Positions 36,162 through 47,600 of a stretch of DNA of 64,000 nucleotides are shown piece by piece. The position numbers and the translations under genes are program-made. The stretch comes from Tigriopus japonicus. Its lineage: Eukaryota; Arthropoda; Copepoda; Harpacticoida; Harpacticidae. A model generated the notes under the pieces. It saw only the letters and a list, made by a program, of their open reading frames with translations. It made no database searches and had not been told where the DNA came from. The stretch's first letter is position 1, and every line of letters begins with the position of its first letter. The stretch covers positions 7,049,134 to 7,113,133 of the forward strand of contig CM021317.1 of the NCBI GenBank assembly GCA_010645155.1, read 5' to 3'.

Positions 36162-39100
36162 ATGAACTTTGGCGATTCCAGCATGGATTACGCCAACATC
36201 CCGGCCAAATTGGCAGGTTCCATGGTGAAGGACAAGAAGCCATTTACCTACCTACCGGGTGGTCTGGATTTCTCGGAAATCAAGAGTCCTCGAATGGCCA
36301 AACGGTTGGCCAGACACCAAGAATTCATCGTAAAGGTATGCCTCGTGTGTTGAAGACGGTTTACATAGAATTATGAACAATTATGTATTTCAGCCGGAAG
36401 CTCCCAGCGGACCACCACAAAGAAATGCGGCGGCACCCCCATCGCAATATCAGGCGCAAAAACCAATGCAACCTCCTCCAATGACAAATGGCTCTCATCA
36501 AGGACTTAGTACTACCGATTCAAGCCCCACCACTAGGCCTGTTTATCAAAAGCAAAGGAGCATGTCTGACATGTTCACGTGGAGTGATCCAGATGAGGGA
36601 ACCAAACCTCTGCCACCAATCCAGTTGGACAATACACCAATGTATAACCCTTATGCTCCCAAAAGTCCTATTACCAATGACATCTCAAATGGAGCTCCGA
36701 TAAGAAAACCTGAAGCACCAAAGACCCTACCTAAACCAATGGCAAACCTCTACACACCCAAAGTGAGCAGCCCTCTGTTGAAGGAGAGCCAAGTGAATGG
36801 AAATTATACTCCTGAGTATAACTCCTTTCCACCTCCAGCGCCTCCCCCGCCACCCCCTACTAATCCTGTGGGTTCAGTACCTCCGCCACCTCCGCCTCCG
36901 CCTCCACCGCCACCTCCAGTTGCTCCTGAAGAGGAAATGAATTTTCAAATTGGAAACAAACCCTTAGCCAGTAAAGTTAGCTCGGCTCATCAATCCTTGA
37001 TGAAAGAAAAGGAGGCTAAGCTTAAAGAGGACCAAGAAAGGAAGAGGCTAGAGGAGAAAATGCAAATCATGCAAATACAGGTAACTCCTGAAAGCCAAAA
37101 GCTCACTCAACCTCAATTGAGTCGCACTCTCTCAGAAGAAGAGCAACAAAAAATGTGGGAAGAACAGCAAAAATTCATCAGGCAGCAGAGAGAAGAGAAC
37201 GAAAGAATTCATTTTCAGGGCAATCATTTTGCTCAACCATCTCTTGTAGAACATGAGCAAATACAAAAAGAGCAAGAAAAGGCTGATTGGAGAGCAAACG
37301 AGGAGCAAGAGCAAGCATGGAGGCAACAGGAGGAAGCTCAACAAAAGCTGCAACAGGAGCAGGAGAGGATCCTTTTTGAACAGGAGCAGACAAGACTTGA
37401 ACAGGAGCAATTGAGGAGGCACATGGAGGAGAAAGAGATGGAGCAAAGGAGACAGCAGAGGATGCAAGAAGAGCAAGAGGAACTAGAAAGGAAAATGAAA
37501 GAGCAACAGGAACAAGAAAGAAGGCAGATGGTTGAGCAACAAGAGCGCCAAAGGAGAGAAGAGGAGTACACCCGACAACTCCAAGAAACCAAAGCGCGTC
37601 AAGAGGAAGAGCTTCAAAGGCAACTTGAAGAGACGCGAATGCGACAACAAGAAGAGGAGTACCAAAGACAAGTAGAAATGCAGCGAGTGGAGCAAGCTCG
37701 ATTTGAAAAGGAGCAAGCAGAATGGGAACAATACCAAAGAGAGCAAGAGGAGAACCTTCGCCAAATTGAGAACAGAAATCGACTCCAAAAACAACGTGAG
37801 GAGCAGAGGCAGAGGGAGGAGCAAGAACTATACCGTCGTCAAATGGAAGAAGAAAAACGACTCCTTGAGTTGCAAAGAGAACAGGAGCGTTTGAGACAAC
37901 AACGGGAAGTTGAAGACACCCAAAGACGCCTGCCGCCCACACCCAAAGGGGGACCCAAAAGTCGTCCGCCACAACGTCCAGAGCCAATTGGTAGTGAAAT
38001 GAACCAACCTTATGAGGCCAATACTGGTTATACGGTATTGCCCAAGCCTAGGAGGGTGGCCCAAACTCCTCCACCTGTTAGAACAGCCCCACTTGTAGAG
38101 ACTTTGCGGAGAAGTGCTGCCACACCTCCACCTTTGAACTTAAACAACCCAAGTTCGATCAACTCTCTCTTTGATGAGTCCTTCAGCAACTTCATGAACA
38201 GTAAGGGCGTGAAGAGTTTTGTAATCCTCACCTTGTGTGCTTGATGCACAACTCACCTCTCCAATTTTTGTCCATATTTTAGCTCCCTTTGGTGCCCCTA
38301 GAAGCATGAATGAATTTGATTACAAGGATGTTTCTCCTCCAAACCTAGGTTTCTGTGATTCGCCAATGTCACCTCAAGCGCAATTTTTCAGCCAATTCGG
38401 CCAATGGAACCGAGCCAATACCCCCAAGAGACAGGCCAGCACGGAGTCTAATGATTCTGCGCGGGTTATTCCCATTAAGATTGAGGGCAGAAGTGCCAAC
38501 GCGGTTAGTGTAATTTACCTTTTTCTAACTAATTGACGATTTAAACAATTTAATTTTCAACTTTACAGATCAAAAATCCCACCGAGCGGGTCCGTTTAAG
38601 TGATCCGGCTCCTTCGCCACCCAGATATGGTAGTCCGACCTTGCGGCAACAAATTCAGGAGGAAGATAGGTAAGACAAAAGGAACCATTGAAGCGCACAG
38701 TGTATGCAGGGGCATCCTTTACTACACAATGCTTACCAAAGTCTTTCTTCAGCAACAAGAGGACAAGATTTACAGAAATTGTCCAGATATTTTGCAAACT
38801 TTTTTTGCACATTTTTCTTTGAGGGAAGTACTAGGAAGGGGGATTTGACCCCTTTGTTCGGCCAGCGGAGCCAGCCTTTACAAGCTCGCAAGAAATGGCT
38901 TGGACGCGACGATTATATTATCCGATCCCTTATCTAACGTTAACTTTAGGGGCTTTTTACGAATGCAATGAACGTAACAGCCAATGCATTTAATTGTGTG
39001 AACTTCGTAATGTGGATCATTGTCCAATTTAATATTTCTACACTCTTTAAGGGTTGTATTGCCGCACATTTCTCCTTTAGATATTCAATTGAAGTTGAAC

Positions 39101-39586
39101 AGCCAAATGACCTTTCAGTGAATCACTTTCAGGTACCGCAGAGCAACCACAAACGATATAGTAGGTCCTCGCCAAGCTCCACCACAATCTCCGAGTATGC
39201 GAATGTTAGGAGAAAAGTACATCCAGCCCTTCAATAATGGTATTGTATACAATTTGGTATTTAGTAATAGAAGAATTTCGAAATTTTGAGTTTATCACAG
39301 ATTACTCAACAAAAGAAGAACAAGCTTTCTCAAGGGAGTATGGGGGTGAGAGTGGACGGTATTTACCCCCACAGAGTCCGAAAACACCTGGGTCTACCAA
39401 TAGATTCTATAACCTGCAAAATTCCTTTCCTGCTCAAAGACAGGGTATTAGTTCATTGCAGACATTTTTGCCAAGACCTTTCAAGACTGGGTCAATTTGT
39501 CCTTTTTTTTCTCCTTCCCTTTAAATGTAAGCAACTTTATAAATCTAATGTCGTTCTCTCATTTTTCAGATTACTCCGATTTATAA
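36162..39586 (+). CDS. Proline-rich coiled-coil scaffold-like protein (856 aa)
   Basis: Seven exons agree in phase: 36162-36335, 36394-38200, 38283-38503, 38569-38669, 39133-39239, 39301-39444, 39570-39586. The N-terminus holds KPFTYLPGGLDFSEIKSPRM (about residues 35-54), a motif I associate, from memory and without proof, with arthropod muscle Z-line proteins of the Zasp or synaptopodin-2 type. A polyproline tract (about 204-235) could bind profilin or EVH1/SH3 domains. Residues about 256-567 are a long Glu/Gln/Arg coiled coil with many QEEQ/EEQER runs. Beyond lie Pro-rich and Tyr-containing segments (QWNRANTPKRQ, KYIQPFNNG) and a short end (DYSDL). No transmembrane segment or enzyme motif is seen. 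It is likely cytoskeletal. The AATAAA at 39635 supports the 3' end. The last two donors (G|GTATTG, G|GTATTA) are weak, so the C-terminus is least certain. Confidence 0.8.
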
Positions 39587-39634
39587 CGAAACTAAAGTGC
39601 CGAAGAGTCGATGTGTTCTGTAATTGATTTCGTC

Positions 39635-39640
39635 AATAAA
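39635..39640 (+). terminator. Poly-A signal AATAAA
   Basis: AATAAA 49 bases after the TAA at 39584-39586, ending the coiled-coil protein gene and separating it from the large single-exon frame that starts 142 bases on. Confidence 0.6.
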
Positions 39641-39781
39641 AGCCGTGGCATTTTCTTATTCGATGCGTATTATTTTTCCTCCAATGTCACAATAATGAGA
39701 ACTGCTAAGATTGTTATCCCTTTTTTTGATGCTTTCTTTCATACTTTATGGAATTGCACTTTCAGGTAATTGTTTGCCAAG

Positions 39782-42700
39782 ATGTCGTCCACCGGAGGCC
39801 AACAGCACCTTTATCCAGAATATGATCCAAGAAGGTTATTCCCCTTTGGCTTGTCTCCAATTCCCGAGGTTCCAAGTGAATTGGCCAGTGAGAACTCTTC
39901 CATCTGTCCAAGCCCAAGTCCCTCTGAGGGTTATGAAGAAGAGTCCGATACCGAGGTCGAGAGTGTTCGATCTGCAATTTTGTACTCAGGTTCGTGCTCA
40001 TCCGTCAAAAGCAATAATACATTGGCAGCTGACGATGATGAGGATACAGAGAGCGACTCAATCTCCGAAGACGACGATGAGGTTTCGTCGAGTTCTTTTG
40101 AGGATGAAGATGACGACGAAGAAGAGGACGAAGAAGAGGACGAAGACCATGATGAGCACGAGGAAGACGACGAAGAGGGTGAAAATGAGGACAGTGATTT
40201 TGACGAGTTTGATGATCTAGACAAGGATTCGAACGATCTAGATAAAGGCGAGAACGAACCCCAACAAGGAAATGAGCAAGGTGAAACGACGGAGCCCAAA
40301 GGTGCCTCTGACTACGACACTGCCACAAAGGCCCTACTAAACGCTGCCACCCAATTTGAGTCAAAAACTGGAGCCGATACAGCGTCGGAAATATTCAGGC
40401 ACCTCCAAGCCACAAAAGATAAAGAGGAAGTCACCACTGAACTGGCCAAGATCTTGAACGTTCTTGAGACCACTTTAAAGCACAAGGATGACAAGATCGA
40501 ATCAAGTGATTCAGAAGATCTGCAAGAAGGAACGGTTAAGCACAAGCCACCCAAACACCCCGGCAGCACAACCAAGCCCAAAAGAAGCCAAGCTCACATT
40601 CAAAAGACAAGGAAGTCAGGGAAAGAGGAAATGGGGATCCTTAGTAAAATTCTAGTTACATTGTTGTGTTCTTGCAAATCACCAGCAGCTGCAGGAGAGC
40701 TGAAGCGTCTCATTAGCCAGTTCCGTGAGGCAGCACGGGAAGCTTCCGACGAGGTTGCCGAAGAGCTGATTTGCCAAGTAACACAACACATCAACGGAAA
40801 ACAATCATTGCGGAAACGTAAGAATAGCGGAAGCTCCAACCATTCAAGCGATTCTCAAACCAACACTCTGACCCCAAATAATACCGATGGCAAATCCAGC
40901 GAGGACGAAGGGCCCGTTTCACAACAGAAAACGAGCAATGTGCCCCAAGGATCTTCCGAGGCTAGTGTAACAGTTACTATCACCCTGCCAACAACGCCAA
41001 ATCATTCAGAGGAGCCTCCTCCTCCCACACCTTTGGAAGCTTCTGACAAAGTTGCATCTCAAGCTGACGGGGATTGGGAATGGGAATGGGATGAGACTGG
41101 AGAGGAGGAGAATATGGACGATGATGAGGGAGAATGTGGCGACGAGTATGACGGGGAAGGTGATTTAGCATTCATGGAATCTCCAAAAACCAAGCGCCAG
41201 ACCCATATGAACCGGAATGATTCTGCCAGTAGTGATTCGACCAAGGACACACTCACCTCTGACGGAAAGTCGGAGACCAGGCGGTTGTTGAGCGACATGG
41301 AATGTGGAGCCTATAATAGTGATAGTTTTAACTCTCCTGGGCATAGTGGACTAAGTGATTTTTGCACTGAACAATGTCATACAAGCCCATGTGGAGAGCA
41401 CTTCAGCGACAACAACAATGAAGATTGGTCCACAGACGATAATATGGACAAAGAGAAATCCTCCTTAAAGAAAAAACTCGTTGCCAAGGATGTCCAAGAA
41501 ACTGTTGAAGAGCACCTATTTGGACACTTAGAAGAAACCTTCAAAGTCCTTCATGGGGCATATCACATCATCACTGGCTCTCAAGGTGACAGAAGTGACT
41601 CGTCCGAGTCCAAGGAGCCAATCGGTGATCCTGATCCAAAGGCTGAGTCCCCTAAAGGGACGGACGATAATACAAAGAATACCAGCTTTGAAGATGTTCT
41701 CTCAGAAGTCTCCCAAAGTTGTTCCCAACTGGAAGACGAAATTCGCAAAAGCTCAACCCCCAAATCAGAAACTGGATCCAAGTTAATTCTGGAAAATAAA
41801 TCTCATGTCCATGACCACGGTCATTCTCGACCAGGTTCTCAAATTGCCAGCAAACGTCCTTCGTCAGCTTCTGGCAGCCGTGCCCCTTCACGCATTAGGG
41901 CATTGTCGAGACAATCCATGGCCAATGGAGAAGATGACGAGGATTGGGGGGATGAAGACGATTGGGAATACTACTATGATGATGAGGAAGAGGGAGAGGG
42001 AGAAGAAGAGGAAGAACATGCACAAGGCAAAGAGCAAGAGCAAGAACTTTCCAAGGACAAAAGCAGTGCTCCCTCTCCTTTTACAGAATTTAAACCTGTT
42101 AATTCTACAACACCACAAGAAAGTCACTCCGAAGATGTGCCAGAGTCTCAACCAATAACCACTGCCAAAGATCAAACTTCGTCTAAAATTAAATCTTCCC
42201 CGGAGCTTTTGCAAAAAGAGTCCACTGAGACAACCTTGACCTCTGACGAAGCAACCAACTTCAAAAAAGAAGATGTGTCGAGACCGGTGTCTAGGTCCAA
42301 GCGACTTGTCCATTCACGACCAAACTCTAGATCGGGATCTCGTCCCGGCTCTAGGGCCTCCAGATTGGGTCGGCGCACTCCATTGCAAGATATTGGAGAG
42401 GATGAACAGGACGAAGAAAGTGGTTGGGAATGGGAGTATTACGATGAAGAGGAGGAAGAGCTCCAAAGGTTGTCTCCTAGCATGGCTACAGCTGCCACCA
42501 CCCGCGCCACAAGTCCCTTCCCTGGTTCAATGGATGCGTCGGAGAACCAAAACGATTTCAAACGTGGCATGCAGGCGCCCCCTCAAATGACTTGCAAAAC
42601 CCCAATTCAAGAACAAAGGATGGTGGCATGCCGTGGACCAATGCCAATCCCCAAAGCCAAGGACATCACCATATGTGAGGAGTCTTTTCCGGTTAGTGTA

Positions 42701-44338
42701 GAAGTAAAACATCATACGGCTGTTAAACGAGTGGAGGCAATCGACCTGATGATGTGTCCAATGACGCCAATAGCAGATGCTTCTCTTACCCTTGCTGCTG
42801 AATACCTTGGCCAAGAAAAGGCCCAAGTGGTGGCGTCCTTGCCAAGCAATTATATTCCAGAGGAACAACTCTTAAATATACAAAGAAAACAAGCCAAGCT
42901 GAAGAAAACCAAGTCCAGAGACGCTGAGCACGAGTCTAGCAGCCATGCAGAGAGGAAGAAGCACAAGAAGAAGAAAAAGAAACGGAAACGGAGAGAGAGT
43001 GAGACCGAGGAAACAGCCGTAGAGAAGGAATCAGATGGCAAGTTTTTGCCCAAGTTAGGTGTTAAGGCATTGATTTCGCTTTTGGAGCCAAAGCTATTCC
43101 AAGACGAGGAGGGAGGCACCAAGATGGTCTTGTCAGAAACTGGGGCAAAGTGCATGATTTCGGCCAAAAAGCGGAGCAAGAAATGCTGTGAGCCCATTCA
43201 AATTGAGCAAGAGCTTGTACCTGAGGAGAAGGGCAAAGACCAAACGGAAAAAAGAAAGTCAGTCAAAGAGATGGTCAAACTGATGTCAGCAGCCCCCATT
43301 CCAGACCCCATGGATGCGAAACAAGTGGGAAGAGTACTTCCCAAGATTCCACCTGTACCTCCCCCCAAGCCCCCACCACCTCCATCCATTATCAAACACT
43401 TAGTAGACACCAATCAAGTGGAAGTAGTACATGCAGGGGTGTCCACTTTGGTTAATATGCGACCCAAAAAGATCGATCCCATTGAGCAGACCCAGGTAAG
43501 ATTTAGTCCCAAGGGATCCATTGATTCCGAGGCTTATGGCACCGGTTCCTCGTCCTCTTCGACAAGCCCAGTTTCAAGCGTTCAAGAGATTCTTGGTACA
43601 GTTAGGAAAGAGTCCAAAGACGAAAAGAAACCTAATCGTCATTCTCGTCTATTCCGGCTTCTTCAAGACTCTGATTGTACAGACTCGGACAGTAGTAGTG
43701 AGTGCAAATCGGGAGATTTGAGCCGAATCTCTTTGAAGGGTGTAGGTGACCTGGTATCCAAGGAGTCTGATATGGACTCACTGTGCTCTGTTGAAAGAAA
43801 GCACAGCTTCAAGAGTATCCACAGCAGCGGCAAGGAAAGTGATGCCGATTCTGCAGTGGCTGGACCCACTCTTGGCGATAAAAAGATGAGTCCTGGATCA
43901 CTGAGAAAGCGCTTCATGAATCTTAATATTCAAAGCCGATATGACATCCCCAATTCCCCGAGTGAGCTCTCCACTCCCACCTCTCCCACCTATCACCACC
44001 GACCTCTAAAGAGCGCTGTCTCCACGCCCACTCAACGAGTGTGGAACTACCTCCATGAAGAATTCGACTCTGCCACGCCAAACAGTGCCTTTGCCTCGGA
44101 TGACTCCTCGTACCAAAGTGAGAGCTTACTGAGTCTAGACTCTCCAAACCGACAGCGTCACAAGTCCGTAGATGATAGACGCAGTCGGAGCCGCTCACAG
44201 GTTACCTCGCCCAAGGGGAATCTGTTTCAAACCCTCCGGAACTCGCCCAAGTTTGAAATGGAGCTTCAGGAGTTGGCACACTTACCCTCGGCCCCCACTT
44301 TTAGTCTCCGAGGGTTTTCTAGATACCCACCCCAATGA
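39782..44338 (+). CDS. Large acidic Ser-rich protein (1518 aa), unrecognised
   Basis: An uninterrupted 4.5-kb frame. I chose ATG 39782 because a 3' splice site ends at 39765 and an in-frame TAA follows at 39767-39769, so coding cannot begin earlier in this exon. Residues about 80-160 are almost pure Asp/Glu/Ser. A helical region follows (about 285-340). A W-E-W-type acidic motif at about 430-466 recurs at about 720-750 (WEYYYDDEEEG) and 885-896 (WEWEYYDEEEE). The last two each follow an Arg/Ser repeat rich in SRPGS and SRP. Residues about 1058-1073 are a Lys/Arg cluster (HKKKKKKRKRR) that could act as a nuclear signal; about 1187-1203 are polyproline. The C-terminal third is Ser-rich with many Ser-Pro sites. 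I see no enzyme or membrane segment. It is likely a disordered scaffold, calcium-binding or nuclear protein. Its 5' UTR exon was not located. Confidence 0.8.
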   Translation: MSSTGGQQHLYPEYDPRRLFPFGLSPIPEVPSELASENSSICPSPSPSEGYEEESDTEVESVRSAILYSGSCSSVKSNNTLAADDDEDTESDSISEDDDEVSSSSFEDEDDDEEEDEEEDEDHDEHEEDDEEGENEDSDFDEFDDLDKDSNDLDKGENEPQQGNEQGETTEPKGASDYDTATKALLNAATQFESKTGADTASEIFRHLQATKDKEEVTTELAKILNVLETTLKHKDDKIESSDSEDLQEGTVKHKPPKHPGSTTKPKRSQAHIQKTRKSGKEEMGILSKILVTLLCSCKSPAAAGELKRLISQFREAAREASDEVAEELICQVTQHINGKQSLRKRKNSGSSNHSSDSQTNTLTPNNTDGKSSEDEGPVSQQKTSNVPQGSSEASVTVTITLPTTPNHSEEPPPPTPLEASDKVASQADGDWEWEWDETGEEENMDDDEGECGDEYDGEGDLAFMESPKTKRQTHMNRNDSASSDSTKDTLTSDGKSETRRLLSDMECGAYNSDSFNSPGHSGLSDFCTEQCHTSPCGEHFSDNNNEDWSTDDNMDKEKSSLKKKLVAKDVQETVEEHLFGHLEETFKVLHGAYHIITGSQGDRSDSSESKEPIGDPDPKAESPKGTDDNTKNTSFEDVLSEVSQSCSQLEDEIRKSSTPKSETGSKLILENKSHVHDHGHSRPGSQIASKRPSSASGSRAPSRIRALSRQSMANGEDDEDWGDEDDWEYYYDDEEEGEGEEEEEHAQGKEQEQELSKDKSSAPSPFTEFKPVNSTTPQESHSEDVPESQPITTAKDQTSSKIKSSPELLQKESTETTLTSDEATNFKKEDVSRPVSRSKRLVHSRPNSRSGSRPGSRASRLGRRTPLQDIGEDEQDEESGWEWEYYDEEEEELQRLSPSMATAATTRATSPFPGSMDASENQNDFKRGMQAPPQMTCKTPIQEQRMVACRGPMPIPKAKDITICEESFPVSVEVKHHTAVKRVEAIDLMMCPMTPIADASLTLAAEYLGQEKAQVVASLPSNYIPEEQLLNIQRKQAKLKKTKSRDAEHESSSHAERKKHKKKKKKRKRRESETEETAVEKESDGKFLPKLGVKALISLLEPKLFQDEEGGTKMVLSETGAKCMISAKKRSKKCCEPIQIEQELVPEEKGKDQTEKRKSVKEMVKLMSAAPIPDPMDAKQVGRVLPKIPPVPPPKPPPPPSIIKHLVDTNQVEVVHAGVSTLVNMRPKKIDPIEQTQVRFSPKGSIDSEAYGTGSSSSSTSPVSSVQEILGTVRKESKDEKKPNRHSRLFRLLQDSDCTDSDSSSECKSGDLSRISLKGVGDLVSKESDMDSLCSVERKHSFKSIHSSGKESDADSAVAGPTLGDKKMSPGSLRKRFMNLNIQSRYDIPNSPSELSTPTSPTYHHRPLKSAVSTPTQRVWNYLHEEFDSATPNSAFASDDSSYQSESLLSLDSPNRQRHKSVDDRRSRSRSQVTSPKGNLFQTLRNSPKFEMELQELAHLPSAPTFSLRGFSRYPPQ

Positions 44339-44632
44339 TTATGATTTTGATCCCGCATCCTGAACCTTTATATGCTGTGATAGATATACTTGGATGTCTT
44401 GATCATATCACCTCTTTCTTAGAACCGTAAGTTTTGATAAGAACTTCATTTTTTGGATAACGCCTCTCAACGTCAATGGGGATATGAATCTTTGTACCCA
44501 AATCTAGGTAATGTCTTGTAAATATGAAATCTATCCATCCCATTTGATGTTATTTTTATGACCATGTTTGTAGCCTATGAAGCAAAGATGCGAACTAAAT
44601 AACACGTGTTTTCAACAGTAGATGGTATCTTA
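44339..44632. other. Convergent 3' ends
   Basis: A 294-bp gap between the stop codons of the plus-strand acidic-protein gene and the minus-strand 486-aa gene. Both 3' UTRs must fit in or overlap here. No clear AATAAA was found for either gene; ATTAAA occurs near the lower gene's stop codon. Confidence 0.5.
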
Positions 44633-47600
44633 TTAAAAATTTTGAGCAAAGTGTTTCAAGAACAAATTCAGCTTTCTCTTTGGCTTGATTGGTCTGCAAG
44701 TGGACAACATGGAATGCCTTCCAGAATCTGTCATCCCCGAGGATCCGGAGCAAACGGAAGGACTAAATCCGGCAAATGACACCGGTCCCAATGACGAAGG
44801 AATGCCGAATTCTCGCTCAGGATAAACCGGATACCCAAAGCGATTGGCTCGAGAAGGAAACATATTATTGAACTTGGGATAATACAGCCGTTTCACCTCG
44901 TGGTACCCGTGAGCTTTGACCGGATTCGTCATCACAATGTGCGGAAAGTCTGGATCGTAATAGGGATAGGAATCTCCCATATCGGAGTAGCATCCCATTC
45001 GGCTTCCTGAAGGCAAGGACCTGGTGGATTGAGAATCTTGGATGGATTGGACCAAATTTTGGTATGAGTTTTTCAGGTGATGAGAATGCTGAGAGGCTGA
45101 ATATTGGCCTTCTTCAAAATCCAAAGACGCCATGGATCGACCTTTGTTGGCGTCTCTTCGATCAAATCGGTTCAAATGATTTTCAGGGGGTAAGGAGTGA
45201 TGCCGATGGTTTCTGCCCACAGCTGAGAACTTTTCCTCCACCTCATCTGAAAAGATTTAAGGTGGCAGGTGAGTGGGTGGGGAGCAATATGAATTTGCAA
45301 TCGATCTCGCCAGGAACATTTAAGGTCCTTTGAAAGCAAAGTATACTCGACGAAGCTTACGGGAAGCTTAACAAGAAACGGATCTCTGGGCTCACCGGCA
45401 GAATTCAGTAAACAAATTCTGATCATGATTGATTCTCATGAGGGCGTCCTACTTATATTATCTATTTGTGTTCTATTCGTCCTATTTCTATTGTGTTCTA
45501 TTTTTATTCGGGCTTTTAACGTGAAAGGCCACCGATGTTTTGACATTGGACTGGCTACGAACATTTCTTGTGATCACAGGGTTAGATGCCAAATTCTGCA
45601 ATATTTTTATAAGGTTGTAGCTTCTGTGATAGATTAATTCTAGAAGTATCTGCTTAGGTATCTTTGACCAAAACGAGTATCCTTGTTAGAAAAGAAAAAG
45701 TTGTAAAATGCGTCGACGTAACCTGTAGCATTCTTTACCAAATGAGGAGGAAGCATCATAGAAAAAGGTGTTAATTTAGACTTTCCATGTCCTTCTTTTC
45801 AGTTTTTTAGAATTCGGCCATAATTAAGGGAGCTATTTCTGCTTCTGCTTCTTTTTTCAAAACTCTGACTAACTTCAGAATTTTGGTTCTTAACTCTGAA
45901 CGCACTTGAAACCAAATAGTTTGCTAATCATATAGCAATTAAACTGGGCTTCAAGGATTCGATTTGTAAAATATCAATTAGAATCTATTGTTCTGTTCTT
46001 TCCTAAACACCCGGAAAACGCAAGCTTTATGTCAAAAAAGAGGATTGGACAATGGGGGAAAACTGGTCTCCATCGGTATCTTATTTAGGGGAAGCACGGT
46101 TAAAGAAAAAAGTCTTGAAGAACAATTTCCTTGATTTCATGGTACACTCAAAAATATAATTTGGATCTTCTAAGAAACATTCAAGAGAATGAGCAGAACA
46201 AACTGACATTGCTCTTGCATTTTAGGGTTTTCAAAGATCAAAGGATTGGCGTTTTGACACCTGTTCTATCGATTGCCTAGTCAGACCAAGTTGACTTACT
46301 TTTATTTGTTGTTTTACTGTCTTCTCACAATAATTTGAGATAAATCTTTTGGAGAGGGTTCTCAATTTGGACAAAATTTTGCTTTCTGAAATGTTGCCTC
46401 CTCAATTTTGCTCAGGTGAGAAGAGTTTTAATCAATTTAAAAATGAGGCATAAAAAACTTGATTGTCCAAGAAGAACAAAATTGTTCCAGAGCCGAAAAA
46501 AAGAACTTCACTCTATCGTCTAAGTAACAGTTCTGACTTGGAATTATTTCTTGAAACTTTTCCTCACTCACACTTTTCAAGTCGTAAAGTTACTCTTTAA
46601 GACATCATTGACGACAAGAAGTCACCTTCCAAAGTAAACCATATTTGAGGCTAGTTTTTTAGACGCAAAAGATCGATCTCAAGATCGTACTAAAGTACTC
46701 TAAGTTCGATCTTGAGATCGATCTTTGCGTCTAAAAATATAGCCTTTGAAGTCTACGCACATGTATTGGGGCACTACATTTTCTAAGTGTGTAAAAATGG
46801 GTGCTGAAAATGCCAGTGATCAAAGTTGACGCCCTCAAATACCGTAATTACGCGAATATTTGGGAATATTATGACACTTCAAACAAAATCCTACACCTTA
46901 TCAGGTACCCTTAAAAATATGACCAAAATTAGTTCAAACCAGTGTAAACGCTTCGAAAACACGTCTTGGCAATGTCCAGAGAGCAATTGGTTTATACTTT
47001 CAGCTTTTGGATAAGCAAAGCATTTAAAGTTTTTTAAAGAAGGAAAAATACATTGTGACAAAAATGGGAAAAGCTTGGGTGCCATCGTCAAAGATGAACC
47101 TCTCATGAAATCGGATGTTTAAAGATTGTCTAGTGGGATGCACCTTTGAGGTAGAAGGTCAACAGTAAAAGCTTAAATGTCTCTGTAGATTAAAAAAATC
47201 GTTCCCCCTAATTAAGGAGCGGACAGCTCATGACGAGGTTAGAGGTCCCAGGTTCGATTCTCTCCCCTGACTTTGACCAGGCATACTTTTAGACACCAAT
47301 CCATTCACAGACGGCGAGAACTAACCTAATATTGCATTAGAGAATGTTGATACGATTTGAAGATCCTCAAGACCAATCGAGCTTCCGATCTCCAATCTAT
47401 CTAGCAATAAGCCAAAAAAACATTCTCAGATGATGACCCCATTTGACTTATCAAAAAGGCCTTGCTCAAAGGTCCTTGAAATACGAACTGAGAAACAAGC
47501 ACTACATGGAATTGTGGGAATTCATACCTATCAGGTTTTCCATGGAACCTTTATATCGTTGAGCGTTCTCCCACAAACCAACGTCTCTCGGAGGAGATTT

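Noticed and set aside
37178..37987. 269-codon minus-strand frame
   Set aside because: Antisense shadow of the Glu/Gln-rich coiled-coil exon; its Leu/Ala/Phe-rich translation is an artefact of complementing acidic codons.
39711..40220. 169-codon frame overlapping the start of the acidic protein
   Set aside because: Lys/Met/Thr-rich product of reading the Asp/Glu codons in another frame; the main frame is far longer.
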